64,000 nucleotides of DNA from JANRLT01 sp041736895 (GCA_041736895.1 JBGSSS010000025.1:1-64000), one strand, 5' to 3'; shown: positions 1 through 9,196, numbered from the stretch's first letter. Program-made: numbers and translations. Notes: generated by a model not told the origin, from the letters alone.

Positions 1-495
1 GGCGAGCGACCCGTCGGGCGTGATCGCGACGCTGATGATCGGCGAGACGGCGCTTGGCAGGGGCTGCCACACGAGCGGTGCGGCGATGATCGCCTGGCCC
101 TCGGCGCCTTGATCGATCCAGGCTTTGAGCATGCCGAGTTCGTCGGAAGTCAGGTTCGCGGCGTTGACCTTGTTGTCGCGCGGCGGCATGACCGGATCGT
201 CGAGATGCGCGGCCAGCTTGAAGAGCAAACTCGCGGCCGAATTCTTCGGCACGATCGCCGCGCCGCTATCGCCCCCCTTGATCATCGATTGCGGCGACTC
301 CATGATGAGGCCGTTTTCGGCCTTGGTGCCGCTGTGGCAAGCGAGACAGTTCTTTTGCAAGATCTTCGCGACGGTGGCGAACTCGACCTTGGTCCCCGCC
401 GAAGGTTCCTTTACCGGCAACGGCCTGGGCTTCGCATCAGCCGCGAGCGTGAAGGATGCGAGCAATACGACGAGCGAGAGTGTGCGCAGAAACAT
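1..495 (-). CDS. Secreted c-type cytochrome-domain protein, C-terminus outside the window
   Basis: Reading the minus strand from an ATG at 495 gives 165 codons with no stop before the window edge. Residues 1-19 form a signal peptide (LSLVVLLASFTLA). A haem-c motif CLACH lies at residues 50-54, followed by the usual planctomycete cytochrome features: a GGDSG stretch, PVMPPRDNK (a likely distal Met ligand) and LKAWIDQGA. The last visible residues (VSPIISVAITPDGSLA) look like the start of a WD40-type repeat, the common partner of this cytochrome domain. It is the third gene of a minus-strand run after the DUF1549/DUF1553 and PPC genes, and such sets are common in planctomycetes. An extracytoplasmic redox or polymer-degradation role is inferred. 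The family call is firm for the cytochrome part and weaker for WD40. Confidence 0.8.
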   Translation of the reverse strand, partial: MFLRTLSLVVLLASFTLAADAKPRPLPVKEPSAGTKVEFATVAKILQKNCLACHSGTKAENGLIMESPQSMIKGGDSGAAIVPKNSAASLLFKLAAHLDDPVMPPRDNKVNAANLTSDELGMLKAWIDQGAEGQAIIAAPLVWQPLPSAVSPIISVAITPDGSLA

Positions 496-580
496 AGTGA
501 GAATCGGAGTGATGAATCATTGCAAAATGCACAGTCAAATAAGCACTGTGCAAAATGCAAATTGAGGCAGGAATCAAACA

Positions 581-604
581 AAGCCAAGGAGTTTACCTCC
601 TTGG
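581..604 (+). repeat. Intergenic hairpin, AAAGC-headed family
   Basis: An 8-bp stem CCAAGGAG/CTCCTTGG encloses loop TTTAC and is preceded by AAAG. It lies in the 119-bp gap between the cytochrome and PPC genes. Related copies with other stems lie at 7524, 12549, 30392, 45332 and 56196. A second small inverted repeat (TGCACAGT/ACTGTGCA) lies at about 525-560. Confidence 0.75.
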
Positions 605-614
605 AGAATTCACT

Positions 615-3569
615 TTACTGAACAACTTTCAGCAAGAGCGGCACGTCCAACTGCAACGGTTGTCCGTTCCAAGTCATCTTGGCGCGGATGTTGACGCGGT
701 GTTCGCCGGCTTTCGGCGCGGCGCCCGCGTCGAGCGTGAGCTTGGTTTCGGCCGCATCCTTGGCGATCGACGTTTCGGCCGCTTTCACGCCGGTCGCATC
801 GGCACCAGACAACGTGACCTTGACCTCTTCGCCGAAGCCGAACTGGCGATTCAGCTTGAGATTCAAGTCGAGCTTTTGCCCGGTGCGAATTTCGAGCACC
901 GGTTGGTCGAGCGTCAACTGGATCGGCGTCGGGGCGATCTTGAGCGTCACCGGTTGGCTGTAAAATACGACGTTGAGTGTCTTGGGCTTGGCCGCGTCGG
1001 TGGCATCTTTGGCGCGTTTGTCCGCGTCGACCTTGCCGGCGTCAGCCGCTTTCTTTTGGTCAGCGGCCGCAGCGGCGGCTTTGTCGGCTTCGGCCTTCGC
1101 GGCGTCGGCTTCGGTCTTGGCTTTTGCCGCATCGGCCGCGGCGGTTTCGGCCTTGGCCGTTTTTTCTTGCGCGGCTTTCAAGGCATCGGCTTCGACGGCG
1201 GGTTCTTTTTGAGCTTCGAGTTTTGCCAGCTCGGCCTTCGCCGCGTCAAGTTCAGCCTTGGTCTTGGTCACATTCGCAGCCGCGGCAGTGACGGCTTTCT
1301 CGGCTTCGGCTTTCTTGGCCGTGGCGGTCTTCAGGTCTTCATCCGCCTTCTTCACCATCGCGTCCATTTCGGCTTTGGCCTTCTCGGCTTTCTCGACGGC
1401 CTTGGGGTTGCGGCGATAGTTGTTGATCTTGCTCGCGCTGGTCATGATCAGCGTGTAGGTCCCCGGCGGGACGGTGCTCTTGATGTCGAGCGTGACCTTG
1501 CCCTCGCTTTTGTCCGCCGCGATGTCGGCATCGAATTTCAGATCCTTGGGCAGGTTGCTGCCCGCGAGCTTCAGCGGTTCCTTGAAGTCGCCGCGGCGCG
1601 TGACCTTGATCGGGATTTCGAGCTTCGCGGCGAGCGACGTTTCGATCGGCTTCCCTTCGCCTAGCACAATCGTCACCGGCTGCGGATCGGCTTCGGTCAC
1701 CGAGAACCCAAGATCGCCCGAGAGGCGTGCCCGGACGGGGGATTCCTGGCGATTCGCGCTCCCCCAGACAATCGTTCCGCCGGTTGCAACGCGCGTGAGT
1801 TCCTTGTCATTGATCTTCGCGCGGCCGGTGATTTTGAGCGGGCCGGACCACGGGGCGGCGTCTTCGGTCGCGCTAAAGAGCAGGGTGCCGATCGTTTGAT
1901 CGCCGCCGAGCGTCAATCCGGCGCAGGTCACGCCGGCGGGCAGCCCTTCGACTTGCAGATCGATGTCGCCGACGAAGTCATCTTGCCGCTGCGCATAAAC
2001 ACGGACGCCTTGCGTCCCGCCGCGCTGCAAGACCGGCGACCAGAGATCGATCTTGTTGCCGTTCTGTTGATTGCGAGGCGCTTCGGCGACCGCAAGCAAA
2101 CGGAAATCGGGAGTTTGCGGACGAATCGCCAGACGATAAAGGTACGACGGATTGCCGCGCGTTTGAAAGTACAGGTCGCGAAGCAAGACGCGGTAAGTTC
2201 CGCTCTCCGGGACGGCCAGCTTGTAACTCACATCGGCGTGCGACGTGTCGAAGGTCATGTTTTGCAGTTGCTGCTGGGTGAGTTTTTGGCCTTCGTCGAG
2301 CGCGGCAACTTCGCTGATCGATTCTTCGCCTTTGTCGTTTTTCTTGACGCGCTGCACGATCAGGTACGGGTCGCTTGTCTGGCCCAGGCGTTCGGAGAAG
2401 ACCTCGAAGTACCAGACCTGCCCCTTATCCGCATCAAAGGTGAAGAAGTCTTGATCGCCGCGTTGTTGGAACTGTCCGGCGACTTCGCACGGCAGGTTTA
2501 GCTTCTGTGCCTCGGCCCCTTTGCTATTCGGTTCGACTTCGTTGACGACGGGCAGCGTCGTGAGATAAATCGGCACGGGGTTCGCTTCGACATCTCCGAA
2601 CTTGGCGCGATAGACAAGACTCTCGCCGGCGCTGTCGCTTGGCTCGAGTTGCTGGGCCGCTGTCGCCGCCGGGTCGCCCGATGCGGGGAGTTGGATTTCG
2701 ACGGTGATCTTTTCAAGCTTCACGCCGTCGAGCGCTTTGAGCTCGGTCTTTTCACCGCCGGGCAAGTTGCGGCCGTAGAGAGTAAAGTTGCCTTTGCTGC
2801 CCGCGGTGCCGACGGGCGGAAAGACGAAGTCAACGCGCGGCCGCGCGCTGACGGTCAGACGATACCCATGATTGTCGCCCCCCTTGTAGAGGAAGTCGTA
2901 CAGTTCGAGTACATACTCGCCATCTTCCGTCGCGGTAAAGTCGAGCAGCGGATCGCGCCGCAGGACATCCATCGACCGCGCGATTTCATTGCCGCTCGGG
3001 CCGCATAGGATCAGTGTCCCATCCAACTGCGAATCGGCGCGAAACGCAAAGCATTCGGCGAGGACGCGCTGGCCCTTCTTGAGCGCGAGCTTATAGCAGT
3101 CGGCCTTTTCGGCTTCGACGCGGCCATTGACGGTCGATTCGAGCGCGATCAATTGCGCCTTGTCGCGGGGGTTGTTCGGTTCGGCTTCCAAGATTTCGGG
3201 CAGCACATCGACCGCGAACATCCGCGGATTCGACAGCCCGTAATACCCGCGGACGCGAGCTTCGTACAGGCCGCGCGGGACATCGCCGGCGATCGTGACC
3301 GTGAACACGCGCGGGACGGGTTGCGGCTGGCCATCTTTGCCGGGCTGCATTTTCGGCGCGGCCTTGATGCCAGGGTGGGAGAAGGTTAGCTCCGTGACCT
3401 CGTCGAGATCGGTGCCGGCGGCGGTCACTTCGACCGTCGTGCCGACTTGCCCGCCGAACGGGAAGATGCTTGTGAGCTGCGCGGTGGGGTATTGCGCTGA
3501 GGCGGGTGCGCTTAAGCAAGCGGTTAAAAGCAAAACGGACCAAACGATCGCGCGCGGGTATCGAATCAT
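615..3569 (-). CDS. Secreted PPC-domain protein with an Ala/Lys-rich coiled-coil insert
   Basis: The start is ATG 3569, because a clear signal peptide follows (MIRYPRAIVWSVLLLTACLS, then APASAQ). An upstream in-frame start would add 18 residues of repeat-derived sequence. The product is 984 aa. Two stretches resemble bacterial pre-peptidase C-terminal (PPC) beta-sandwiches: one with EAEPNNPRDKAQ and DCYKLALKKGQRV, and one with VNEVEPNSKGAEAQ and DFFTFDADKGQ. IPT/Ig-like segments lie before and between them. Around residues 705-850 is a low-complexity coiled coil of A, K, E and D (AKAEMDAM, KKAEAEKAV). The C-terminus returns to beta-rich sequence. This is a planctomycete-type exported protein of unknown substrate, probably co-transcribed with the DUF1549/DUF1553 gene upstream. 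Confidence 0.8.
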   Translation of the reverse strand: MIRYPRAIVWSVLLLTACLSAPASAQYPTAQLTSIFPFGGQVGTTVEVTAAGTDLDEVTELTFSHPGIKAAPKMQPGKDGQPQPVPRVFTVTIAGDVPRGLYEARVRGYYGLSNPRMFAVDVLPEILEAEPNNPRDKAQLIALESTVNGRVEAEKADCYKLALKKGQRVLAECFAFRADSQLDGTLILCGPSGNEIARSMDVLRRDPLLDFTATEDGEYVLELYDFLYKGGDNHGYRLTVSARPRVDFVFPPVGTAGSKGNFTLYGRNLPGGEKTELKALDGVKLEKITVEIQLPASGDPAATAAQQLEPSDSAGESLVYRAKFGDVEANPVPIYLTTLPVVNEVEPNSKGAEAQKLNLPCEVAGQFQQRGDQDFFTFDADKGQVWYFEVFSERLGQTSDPYLIVQRVKKNDKGEESISEVAALDEGQKLTQQQLQNMTFDTSHADVSYKLAVPESGTYRVLLRDLYFQTRGNPSYLYRLAIRPQTPDFRLLAVAEAPRNQQNGNKIDLWSPVLQRGGTQGVRVYAQRQDDFVGDIDLQVEGLPAGVTCAGLTLGGDQTIGTLLFSATEDAAPWSGPLKITGRAKINDKELTRVATGGTIVWGSANRQESPVRARLSGDLGFSVTEADPQPVTIVLGEGKPIETSLAAKLEIPIKVTRRGDFKEPLKLAGSNLPKDLKFDADIAADKSEGKVTLDIKSTVPPGTYTLIMTSASKINNYRRNPKAVEKAEKAKAEMDAMVKKADEDLKTATAKKAEAEKAVTAAAANVTKTKAELDAAKAELAKLEAQKEPAVEADALKAAQEKTAKAETAAADAAKAKTEADAAKAEADKAAAAAADQKKAADAGKVDADKRAKDATDAAKPKTLNVVFYSQPVTLKIAPTPIQLTLDQPVLEIRTGQKLDLNLKLNRQFGFGEEVKVTLSGADATGVKAAETSIAKDAAETKLTLDAGAAPKAGEHRVNIRAKMTWNGQPLQLDVPLLLKVVQ

Positions 3570-3607
3570 GAACGGGAACCCCCGAGGGTTGGGAAGGGGA
3601 TTGATTA

Positions 3608-3744
3608 TTAGCCCCCCCCTCAATGACGGGGGGGAGATCGGGTGGGATGATTGCGCAGCATCAAGGTCAAATAAAACGTTGCTGAGATGGAGGGATTATC
3701 GTCAGCTCGACGTTTTATCCCCCCGGTCATTGACCGGGGGCTAA
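3608..3744. repeat. Paired TTAGCCCCC palindromes facing each other
   Basis: Two GC-rich palindromes, CCCCC..TCAATGAC..GGGGG at 3611-3634 and CCCCCGGTCATTGACCGGGG at 3720-3740, fill the gap between the PPC and DUF1549/DUF1553 genes. TTAGC lies outside the left one and GCTAA outside the right one. The same arrangement with almost the same length (about 135 bp) recurs at 37276-37410, which suggests a mobile or recurrent unit rather than a simple terminator. Confidence 0.75.
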
Positions 3745-3747
3745 TGA

Positions 3748-6249
3748 TTAATGATTGAACAAAAATTCCTTGGTGTTCAACAGCGCCCAGAGGAGATCCT
3801 CGTAGGCCGCTTTCGAGTGTTGGAATTTTTCGAGGTGGGCTTTGGCGGCGGCGATTTCCGGAGACTCGGGCTTGCGCGAGAAGGCGATCAAGTACAGCTC
3901 TTCGATCTTCTGTTCCGGCGTCGCTTTCTTGTCCGTGGACAAAGCTCCGCTCCGTCCGCCGGCGAGCTTGCCTTGGACATCGGCTGAGTTCAAAAGATGC
4001 AGGCTCTGCGCCAAGTTCGCTTCGTTGGTCCGTTCGCATTCACACGCGCTCGAGCCATCGGGCTTGCCAAAGACTTGCAGGAAGTACGAGTTCACCGCCG
4101 TGTCCGGTAATTGAATCGCGCGGGTTCCTTCGGGTAACCCATTGAAGCGAGTCTGCGTGCCGCAGAGCGTATCGACCGAGTCGAGCAGTACTTCGGCATT
4201 CAAACGCTTCGGATAGTAGCGAGCGTAGCTCTGCTTGTCGCCGCCGTTGTGGGCATTCGGTTCGGCGCTGAGTTGATACGTGTTCGAGTTGCAGATCGTG
4301 CGGACGAGATCCTTGAGATCGAACCCGCTCTTGATGAAATGCTGAGCCAGCGCGTCTAGCAGTTGCGGATTGCTCGCCGGGTTGGTGATCCGCATGTCGT
4401 CTTCCGGTTCGACCAGACCGCGGCTCATGAAGTGCTTCCAATAACGATTCACCAGCGCCGGGGCAAAGAACTTGTTCTCGGGCGTGGACATCCAATCGAC
4501 GAGCGCGTGACGCGGATCTTGTTCTGGATCGAGGTCGATCGGCGTGGCATCAAGGCCGGCGGGCTTCACCGCTTTGTTGGTCTTGGTATTGGTCGAACTC
4601 GCCGCGCCGCGGTTGTGGAAGATCTTGTCTTCGCCCGGTTGGATGCCCGGCTTGCGGCCGACGCGACTGAAGAACGCGTTGAGGCTGAAATAATCCTGTT
4701 GGCTCCACTTCTCGAACGGATGGTGGTGGCAGTGAGCGCATTGAATCCGCATGCCGAGGAACAATTGCGCGGTGTCTTCTTGCTGTTGGATCGCGTCCTT
4801 AACTTCGCGATACCACACGACCGGCGGGTTTTCGCTCATCTCGCCCGAGGCGGCGACGATTTCGCGGACGAATTGGTCGTACGGCTTGTTCTGCAAGAGC
4901 GAAGAACGAATCCAATTGTAGAACAGGTATGTTCCGCGGGCATGCACCTCCATGCGGCGTTTGTTTCGCAGGACGGCACTCCATTTGTTGGCAAAGTAAT
5001 CGGCGTACGACGCGCTATCGATCAGGCGATCGATCGTCTTGGCGCGCTTGTTCTCGTCTTTGTCGGCGAGGAATGCATTTGTTTCCTCGAGCGTCGGCAA
5101 ACGACCCGTAATGTCGATCGAGACGCGGCGGAGGAACGTGCTGTCGTCGCAAATAGGCGACGGCGGAATGCCGAGCGTCTTCCACTGCGCGGCCGTTAGT
5201 TCGTCGATGAAGTTCTTCGGCGCGGGCAGATTCTCGACCGGGACGCCGAGCGGAATCATCGCGCGAAAGACGCTGACTTGCCCTTGAAAGCGGGCCATGA
5301 TCGCGACGGCCCCGGTCAGGTCGTTGGTCTTGACCAAGCCCGATGGCGAGCAGGCGGCCATTTCGGGATCGTTCGGATCGAACTGCGCCATGTTCGTCAC
5401 ATCGCGCGTGCTGCCATCGGTGTAATGCGCGACGCAGACCAATTGCTGTTCGCTGCCCGAGCCGAGCGTGCGCTGGCTGGGAGCGACTTCGATTTTGGCC
5501 ACCTTGGGATCGGTCTCGGCACCGTACGGCATGCCTTGCTCGATCCAGCGGCGGAGAACCTTGTACCCGGGGCTGCCGACTTCGATCCGCGCGCCGCCGC
5601 CATGCGGCATCGCACCGACCGCCTTCATCAGGAGCAAGCTTCGATCGGGCGCGGCGGGGAACAATCGACGGCCGCGGCCTTCCTTGAGTAAGTGTTCGTA
5701 ATCTTCGGTCGGTTCAAACCCGAGCAGCGAGAGCTTGAACCCGTTCTGCCCGCTCGCCTTGCCATGGCAGCCGCCGCTATTGCAAGCGAACTTCGTGAAG
5801 ACCGGCACGACTTCGTTCGGGAAATTGACCGGCGTGTCTTGGATCAGGTTCTTGACCGTGACGCGGGTCGTCGCGGTCAAACCCTCGGTGTTCTTGATCG
5901 TGATCGCCGCTTCGCCTTCGGCGGTTGGGAGAACCAAGCCCGTGTCGTCGATCGTGACGATATTCTTGGGTTCGGCCTGATACGCGACCGAGCGCGTCAG
6001 GTCGCGTTGTTGACCGCTGGTGTAGTACCCGGTGACGATCAGTTGCTGCCGCGCGTCGCGGCCGGCGAGCGTAAAGCTGTCGTGCTGCGGCAGGCCGAAC
6101 TCGACGCTCAGCCGCTCCAACTGTCCCGGATCACCCAGGCCCGAGGATTTGGCCGGCGCATCAACCGCTCCAGCGAGCGGGGACATTAGCAACGAACAGA
6201 CCACGGCACAAATCAATCGACGGTGCATTCCATTCTCCGGCTTGTTCAT
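3748..6249 (-). CDS. DUF1549/DUF1553 protein with Ig-like and haem-c domains
   Basis: An 833-aa exported protein. Order of parts: signal peptide (RRLICAVVCSLLMSPLAG, about residues 9-27); a BIG2-like Ig domain (about 45-130); a cytochrome-like segment with CNSGGCHGK (a CxxxCH variant of the haem-c motif) near 155; a second Ig-like segment (about 240-330); DUF1549 (about 345-550, with the cysteine/histidine cluster CAHCHHHPFEKW); and DUF1553 (about 575-830, ending LLWALLNTKEFLFNH). That ending is the normal C-terminus of the family. The biochemical function is not established; the domains are nearly restricted to planctomycetes and relatives. A GGGAG lies 7 nt before ATG 6249. A second ATG at 6228 is also usable. 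First gene of the minus-strand run. Confidence 0.88.
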   Translation of the reverse strand: MNKPENGMHRRLICAVVCSLLMSPLAGAVDAPAKSSGLGDPGQLERLSVEFGLPQHDSFTLAGRDARQQLIVTGYYTSGQQRDLTRSVAYQAEPKNIVTIDDTGLVLPTAEGEAAITIKNTEGLTATTRVTVKNLIQDTPVNFPNEVVPVFTKFACNSGGCHGKASGQNGFKLSLLGFEPTEDYEHLLKEGRGRRLFPAAPDRSLLLMKAVGAMPHGGGARIEVGSPGYKVLRRWIEQGMPYGAETDPKVAKIEVAPSQRTLGSGSEQQLVCVAHYTDGSTRDVTNMAQFDPNDPEMAACSPSGLVKTNDLTGAVAIMARFQGQVSVFRAMIPLGVPVENLPAPKNFIDELTAAQWKTLGIPPSPICDDSTFLRRVSIDITGRLPTLEETNAFLADKDENKRAKTIDRLIDSASYADYFANKWSAVLRNKRRMEVHARGTYLFYNWIRSSLLQNKPYDQFVREIVAASGEMSENPPVVWYREVKDAIQQQEDTAQLFLGMRIQCAHCHHHPFEKWSQQDYFSLNAFFSRVGRKPGIQPGEDKIFHNRGAASSTNTKTNKAVKPAGLDATPIDLDPEQDPRHALVDWMSTPENKFFAPALVNRYWKHFMSRGLVEPEDDMRITNPASNPQLLDALAQHFIKSGFDLKDLVRTICNSNTYQLSAEPNAHNGGDKQSYARYYPKRLNAEVLLDSVDTLCGTQTRFNGLPEGTRAIQLPDTAVNSYFLQVFGKPDGSSACECERTNEANLAQSLHLLNSADVQGKLAGGRSGALSTDKKATPEQKIEELYLIAFSRKPESPEIAAAKAHLEKFQHSKAAYEDLLWALLNTKEFLFNH

Positions 6250-6826
6250 GCGATAACTCCCTACGGCTGGAATAACCCACTGCTTGGGCGATAGCCCTGG
6301 CTGGAACCGAGGACGACAACAGGATGATCAGTTGAGAAACTTTGAAACTAGGATTCGTGTGGCGATGCGACCCTCGCGCATGCCCCGCGAAATTCAAATC
6401 CCAGCGTCACGACAAATTCAAAGGTGGGTAACCAAAATCTGGGTGGCTCCAGATTGCTGGTAATGTAGGCGGGTAAGTTCTCGGCAACAAACCTAGCCGA
6501 CGCGTGACAGTCGACTGGTCTGTAGCAACCTTAAGTATCCTTGTTTTTCCTTCTTTATGCAAGCAAATTTCCGCGGCGGTAGTGATCCCGTTTGCCAAAA
6601 AACCGGGTGACTAACGTCACCCGCTCGTGGATTTTGATTGGTCTTGTTTCACAAACGGTATCACTAGCTTCGCTGCAGAAGCTCGCAATCAGGCCCCTGA
6701 CTGGCGAACGAATCTGCCCTGGAAAATCTGGCTAGCAACATATGCAAGACAAATCGCCAAGGTTACATATAATTTGGCAACTGAACGTTCGATTTCGACT
6801 TTTCAATCCTCCTTCATTCTTCCCGC
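6250..6826. other. Intergenic region with one REP-like hairpin
   Basis: This 577-bp divergent gap separates the DUF1549/DUF1553 operon from aat. It must hold both promoters, but I see no convincing -35/-10 pair. The only clear structure is a hairpin at 6604-6623: stem CGGGTGAC/GTCACCCG with loop TAAC, which reads GTTA on the other strand. It resembles the GAGCGGG-type repeat at 17322. No credible small gene was seen. Confidence 0.5.
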
Positions 6827-7501
6827 ATGGCTCTTTTCGGCCCCTCGCGATTCTTTCCCCCCGCGGATTGGGCCGATCCGCAAGGGCTCGTCTTCATCGG
6901 CGGGAAGCTCACACCCGAGTGGCTGTTGGATGCGTATCGCCATGCGATTTTTCCTTGGCCGTTGCTCCCCGATTTTCCGCAGATGCTCTGGTGGTCGCCC
7001 GACCCGCGGGCGATTTTTGAATTCGATGATTTTTACATTTCGCGGCGGCTCGCGCGAACGGTGCGCAGCGGCAAGTTCCAAGTCACCAGCGACCAGGCGT
7101 TCGTCCAGGTCCTGCGCGGCTGCGCCACGGCGCAGGATCGCGAGCATGAGACCTGGCTCACCGAGGAACTGCAAGCGGCGTATTACGAACTCCATCGATT
7201 GGGCTTTGCTCACAGCATCGAGGTCTGGCACGAAGGGCAACTCGCCGGCGGAACGTACGGCGTTTCGGTCGGCGGCTTGTTCGCGGCCGAATCGATGTTC
7301 CATTACGTCACCGACGCGAGCAAGGTCGCCCTCGCGGTGTTGATTCCGCATTTGAAGCAGCGCGGCTATCAACTGCTGGACATCCAGCAACTGACCGATC
7401 ACACCGAGAGCCTCGGCGCGAAAGAAATCAGCCGGCAGGAATACCTGCGCCGTCTCGGCGGGGCCTTGCGCTGCCCGGTCAAATTTGGGAAGATTGGATA
7501 A
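6827..7501 (+). CDS. aat: Leucyl/phenylalanyl-tRNA-protein transferase
   Basis: This cytoplasmic enzyme transfers Leu or Phe from charged tRNA to proteins with N-terminal Arg or Lys, creating N-degrons for ClpS/ClpAP. The 224-aa product spans the whole family length. Recognisable blocks are GLVFIGGKLTPEWLLDAYRH near the N-terminus, FPW and WWSPDPRAIF, then the central ETWLTEELQAAY, GGTYGVSVGGLFAAESMF and the late LLDIQQLTDHTESLGAKEI. These are the canonical Aat signatures. The ATG at 6827 has no strong Shine-Dalgarno. It stands alone, followed by a repeat hairpin and the htrA-type gene. Confidence 0.96.
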   Translation: MALFGPSRFFPPADWADPQGLVFIGGKLTPEWLLDAYRHAIFPWPLLPDFPQMLWWSPDPRAIFEFDDFYISRRLARTVRSGKFQVTSDQAFVQVLRGCATAQDREHETWLTEELQAAYYELHRLGFAHSIEVWHEGQLAGGTYGVSVGGLFAAESMFHYVTDASKVALAVLIPHLKQRGYQLLDIQQLTDHTESLGAKEISRQEYLRRLGGALRCPVKFGKIG

Positions 7502-7523
7502 TGCCTTTTTTCCCAGAGACTCT

Positions 7524-7548
7524 CCAAGGAGGTAAACTCCTTGGCTTT
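7524..7548 (-). repeat. Intergenic hairpin, AAAGC-headed family
   Basis: Stem CCAAGGAG/CTCCTTGG with loop GTAAA, followed by CTTTG (the head, read on the minus strand). It is the inverse of the copy at 581 with the same stem. It sits 22 bp after aat and could stabilise or terminate its mRNA. Confidence 0.75.
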
Positions 7549-7590
7549 GGTCCAAAAAATCATACGCACATCGAATAAAGTTCACGCACA

Positions 7591-8763
7591 ATGCATCCTG
7601 AATCTTCCGATATCCTGCCCGCGGACCGGCCTCCCAACACCGGCATCCGGCTCGCGCTGCTCCTGTTTGCTCTGCTGGCGATGGCCATGCTCTGGGCCAT
7701 GCCATACATGGTCGAGCAATGGGCGTATCGCAAAGAGAAAGGGGCGCAGGTCGCCTTGCGCGAATCGCTCGCCGAGATGGGCGATTTGAAACTCGAAGCG
7801 ATCAACGAACTCTTTGTCTCGGTCGCGAAACGTTTGAACCCCAGTGTCGTTCACATCGACACCGAACGCAGCAGCTTCGGCCGCGCCGATGAACAAGCCA
7901 GCCTCTACGGCCAGCGCGGCCAGCAAACGCGCGGCGAAGCCAGCGGCGTCATCGTCGATCCGTCGGGCTACATCGTCACCAACTACCACGTCATCAGTCA
8001 GGCCACGACGATTGTCGTTCATCTCAGCGGCCATCCGACCGAATACGTCGCGCAAGTCATCGGCAGCGATCCCAAGAACGATCTGGCCGTGATCAAGATC
8101 AAACCCGACGCGCCGTTGATCGCCGCGCCGTGGGGCGACAGCGATAACCTCAAGGTCGGCAGCTTGGTCTGGGCGATGGGCAATCCGTTTGGGTTGGACA
8201 ACACGCTGACGTTCGGCATCATCAGCGCCAAAGAACGCCGCGGCGTCAACGAAAAGCACCGCTATCAGGATTACCTGCAAACCGACGCAGCGGTAAATCC
8301 CGGCAACAGCGGCGGGCCGCTGGTCAACATGGCCGGTCAGATCGTCGGCATCAACACGGCAATCGTCGGCCCGACGTATCAAGGCATCAGCTTCGCCATC
8401 CCGAGCAATACCGCCCGCGCGATCTACGACCAGATCATCGCCCAAGGCAAAATCAGCAACGGCTTTCTCGGCGTCGGCCTGAAGATGTTGACCGAGGAGC
8501 TGAAGCGCGAGCTGAATCTGCCGGACCTAAATGGCGTCATTGTCACGGCCGTCGGACCCGGCACGCCAGCCGAAGCGGCGGGCATTCAACCCGGCGACAT
8601 CATCCGCAAATGGAATGGCCGAGTGATCGAAGAGCCGGGCGTGCTGACGTACCTTGTCGGTCGAACGACCGTCGGATCGCGCGTGCCGCTGGTGTTGATT
8701 CGCAAAGGGCGCGAGTTGACGTTGCAGGTGACGGTGGGCGAGCGGCCGGCGGATGCGCGGTAA
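7591..8763 (+). CDS. Membrane-anchored HtrA/DegP-type serine protease with PDZ domain
   Basis: A 390-aa envelope quality-control protease. Residues 19-40 form one uncleaved-looking membrane anchor (LALLLFALLAMAMLWAMPYM), placing the rest outside the cytoplasm. The trypsin-like domain (about 75-275) has all three catalytic residues: His133 (TNYHVIS), Asp164 (KNDLAVI) and Ser240 (NPGNSGGP). A single PDZ domain follows (about 285-385, with GFLGVGL and GIQPGDIIRKWNGR). One PDZ plus an N-terminal anchor resembles DegS or planctomycete S1C peptidases more than two-PDZ DegP. It is probably monocistronic. Confidence 0.93.
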   Translation: MHPESSDILPADRPPNTGIRLALLLFALLAMAMLWAMPYMVEQWAYRKEKGAQVALRESLAEMGDLKLEAINELFVSVAKRLNPSVVHIDTERSSFGRADEQASLYGQRGQQTRGEASGVIVDPSGYIVTNYHVISQATTIVVHLSGHPTEYVAQVIGSDPKNDLAVIKIKPDAPLIAAPWGDSDNLKVGSLVWAMGNPFGLDNTLTFGIISAKERRGVNEKHRYQDYLQTDAAVNPGNSGGPLVNMAGQIVGINTAIVGPTYQGISFAIPSNTARAIYDQIIAQGKISNGFLGVGLKMLTEELKRELNLPDLNGVIVTAVGPGTPAEAAGIQPGDIIRKWNGRVIEEPGVLTYLVGRTTVGSRVPLVLIRKGRELTLQVTVGERPADAR

Positions 8764-8899
8764 GAAAAACAACGCCGCCGCAGGGATCGGCGGGCATTCA
8801 AGACGCGATGTCACATCGCCGCGCGCTGGATGCTCTTTTAGCGTCACGATCTCAAACTTCGTCAGGCAAGAATGCGTAACATCCGTTCGCTCCGCGCAT

Positions 8900-8930
8900 A
8901 AAAAAAGCACCGGCGATTGCTCACCGGTGC
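8900..8930 (-). terminator. Intrinsic terminator on the minus strand
   Basis: Read on the minus strand: a perfect 7-bp stem GCACCGG/CCGGTGC followed directly by seven T. It lies 5 bp after the stop of the proposed 34-codon gene and points away from it. No other minus-strand gene is nearby, so this terminator is the main independent support for that gene. A second, weaker hairpin (GCC.CAC/GTG.GGC) overlaps the end of the reading frame. Confidence 0.8.
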
Positions 8931-8935
8931 ATGCC

Positions 8936-9040
8936 TCACGAGTGGGGCAGGAACTCGTGCGACATTTGAATAATAGCCGCTCTTCTAAGCACGGCAAGTG
9001 CATTTCGATCTTTTGCGGATAATCGCAAGATCGGAGTCAT
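8936..9040 (-). CDS. Proposed small protein gene, 34 codons
   Basis: ATG 9040 starts a 34-codon frame ending in TGA at 8936-8938. AAAGGA lies at 9048-9053, 7 nt before the start, and a strong intrinsic terminator follows within 6 bp. The protein begins MTPILRLSAKDRNALAVLRR and ends in HEFLPHS; it is basic, probably helical, without a signal peptide or membrane segment. It is divergent from the outer-membrane-type gene at 9197 and convergent with the HtrA gene. I do not recognise a family. A leader peptide or small regulatory RNA that happens to contain a frame is the main alternative. Confidence 0.6.
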   Translation of the reverse strand: MTPILRLSAKDRNALAVLRRAAIIQMSHEFLPHS

Positions 9041-9196
9041 TTTTTCATCCTTTCTTAAGCTTCTGTCAACTGCTGGCGTCAGCCCACTGTCAGCCAATCA
9101 ACATTGACGCAAGTTTGCGAACTCTGTAATTGTTCACTCCATTTTGTCTGATCGGAAAACCCGACACTTCAACCATCGGCGAGAGTTGATCCAGGA

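Noticed and set aside
4363..5199. Plus-strand open frame of 278 codons
   Set aside because: Antisense to the DUF1549/DUF1553 gene; no signal, domain or ribosome site.
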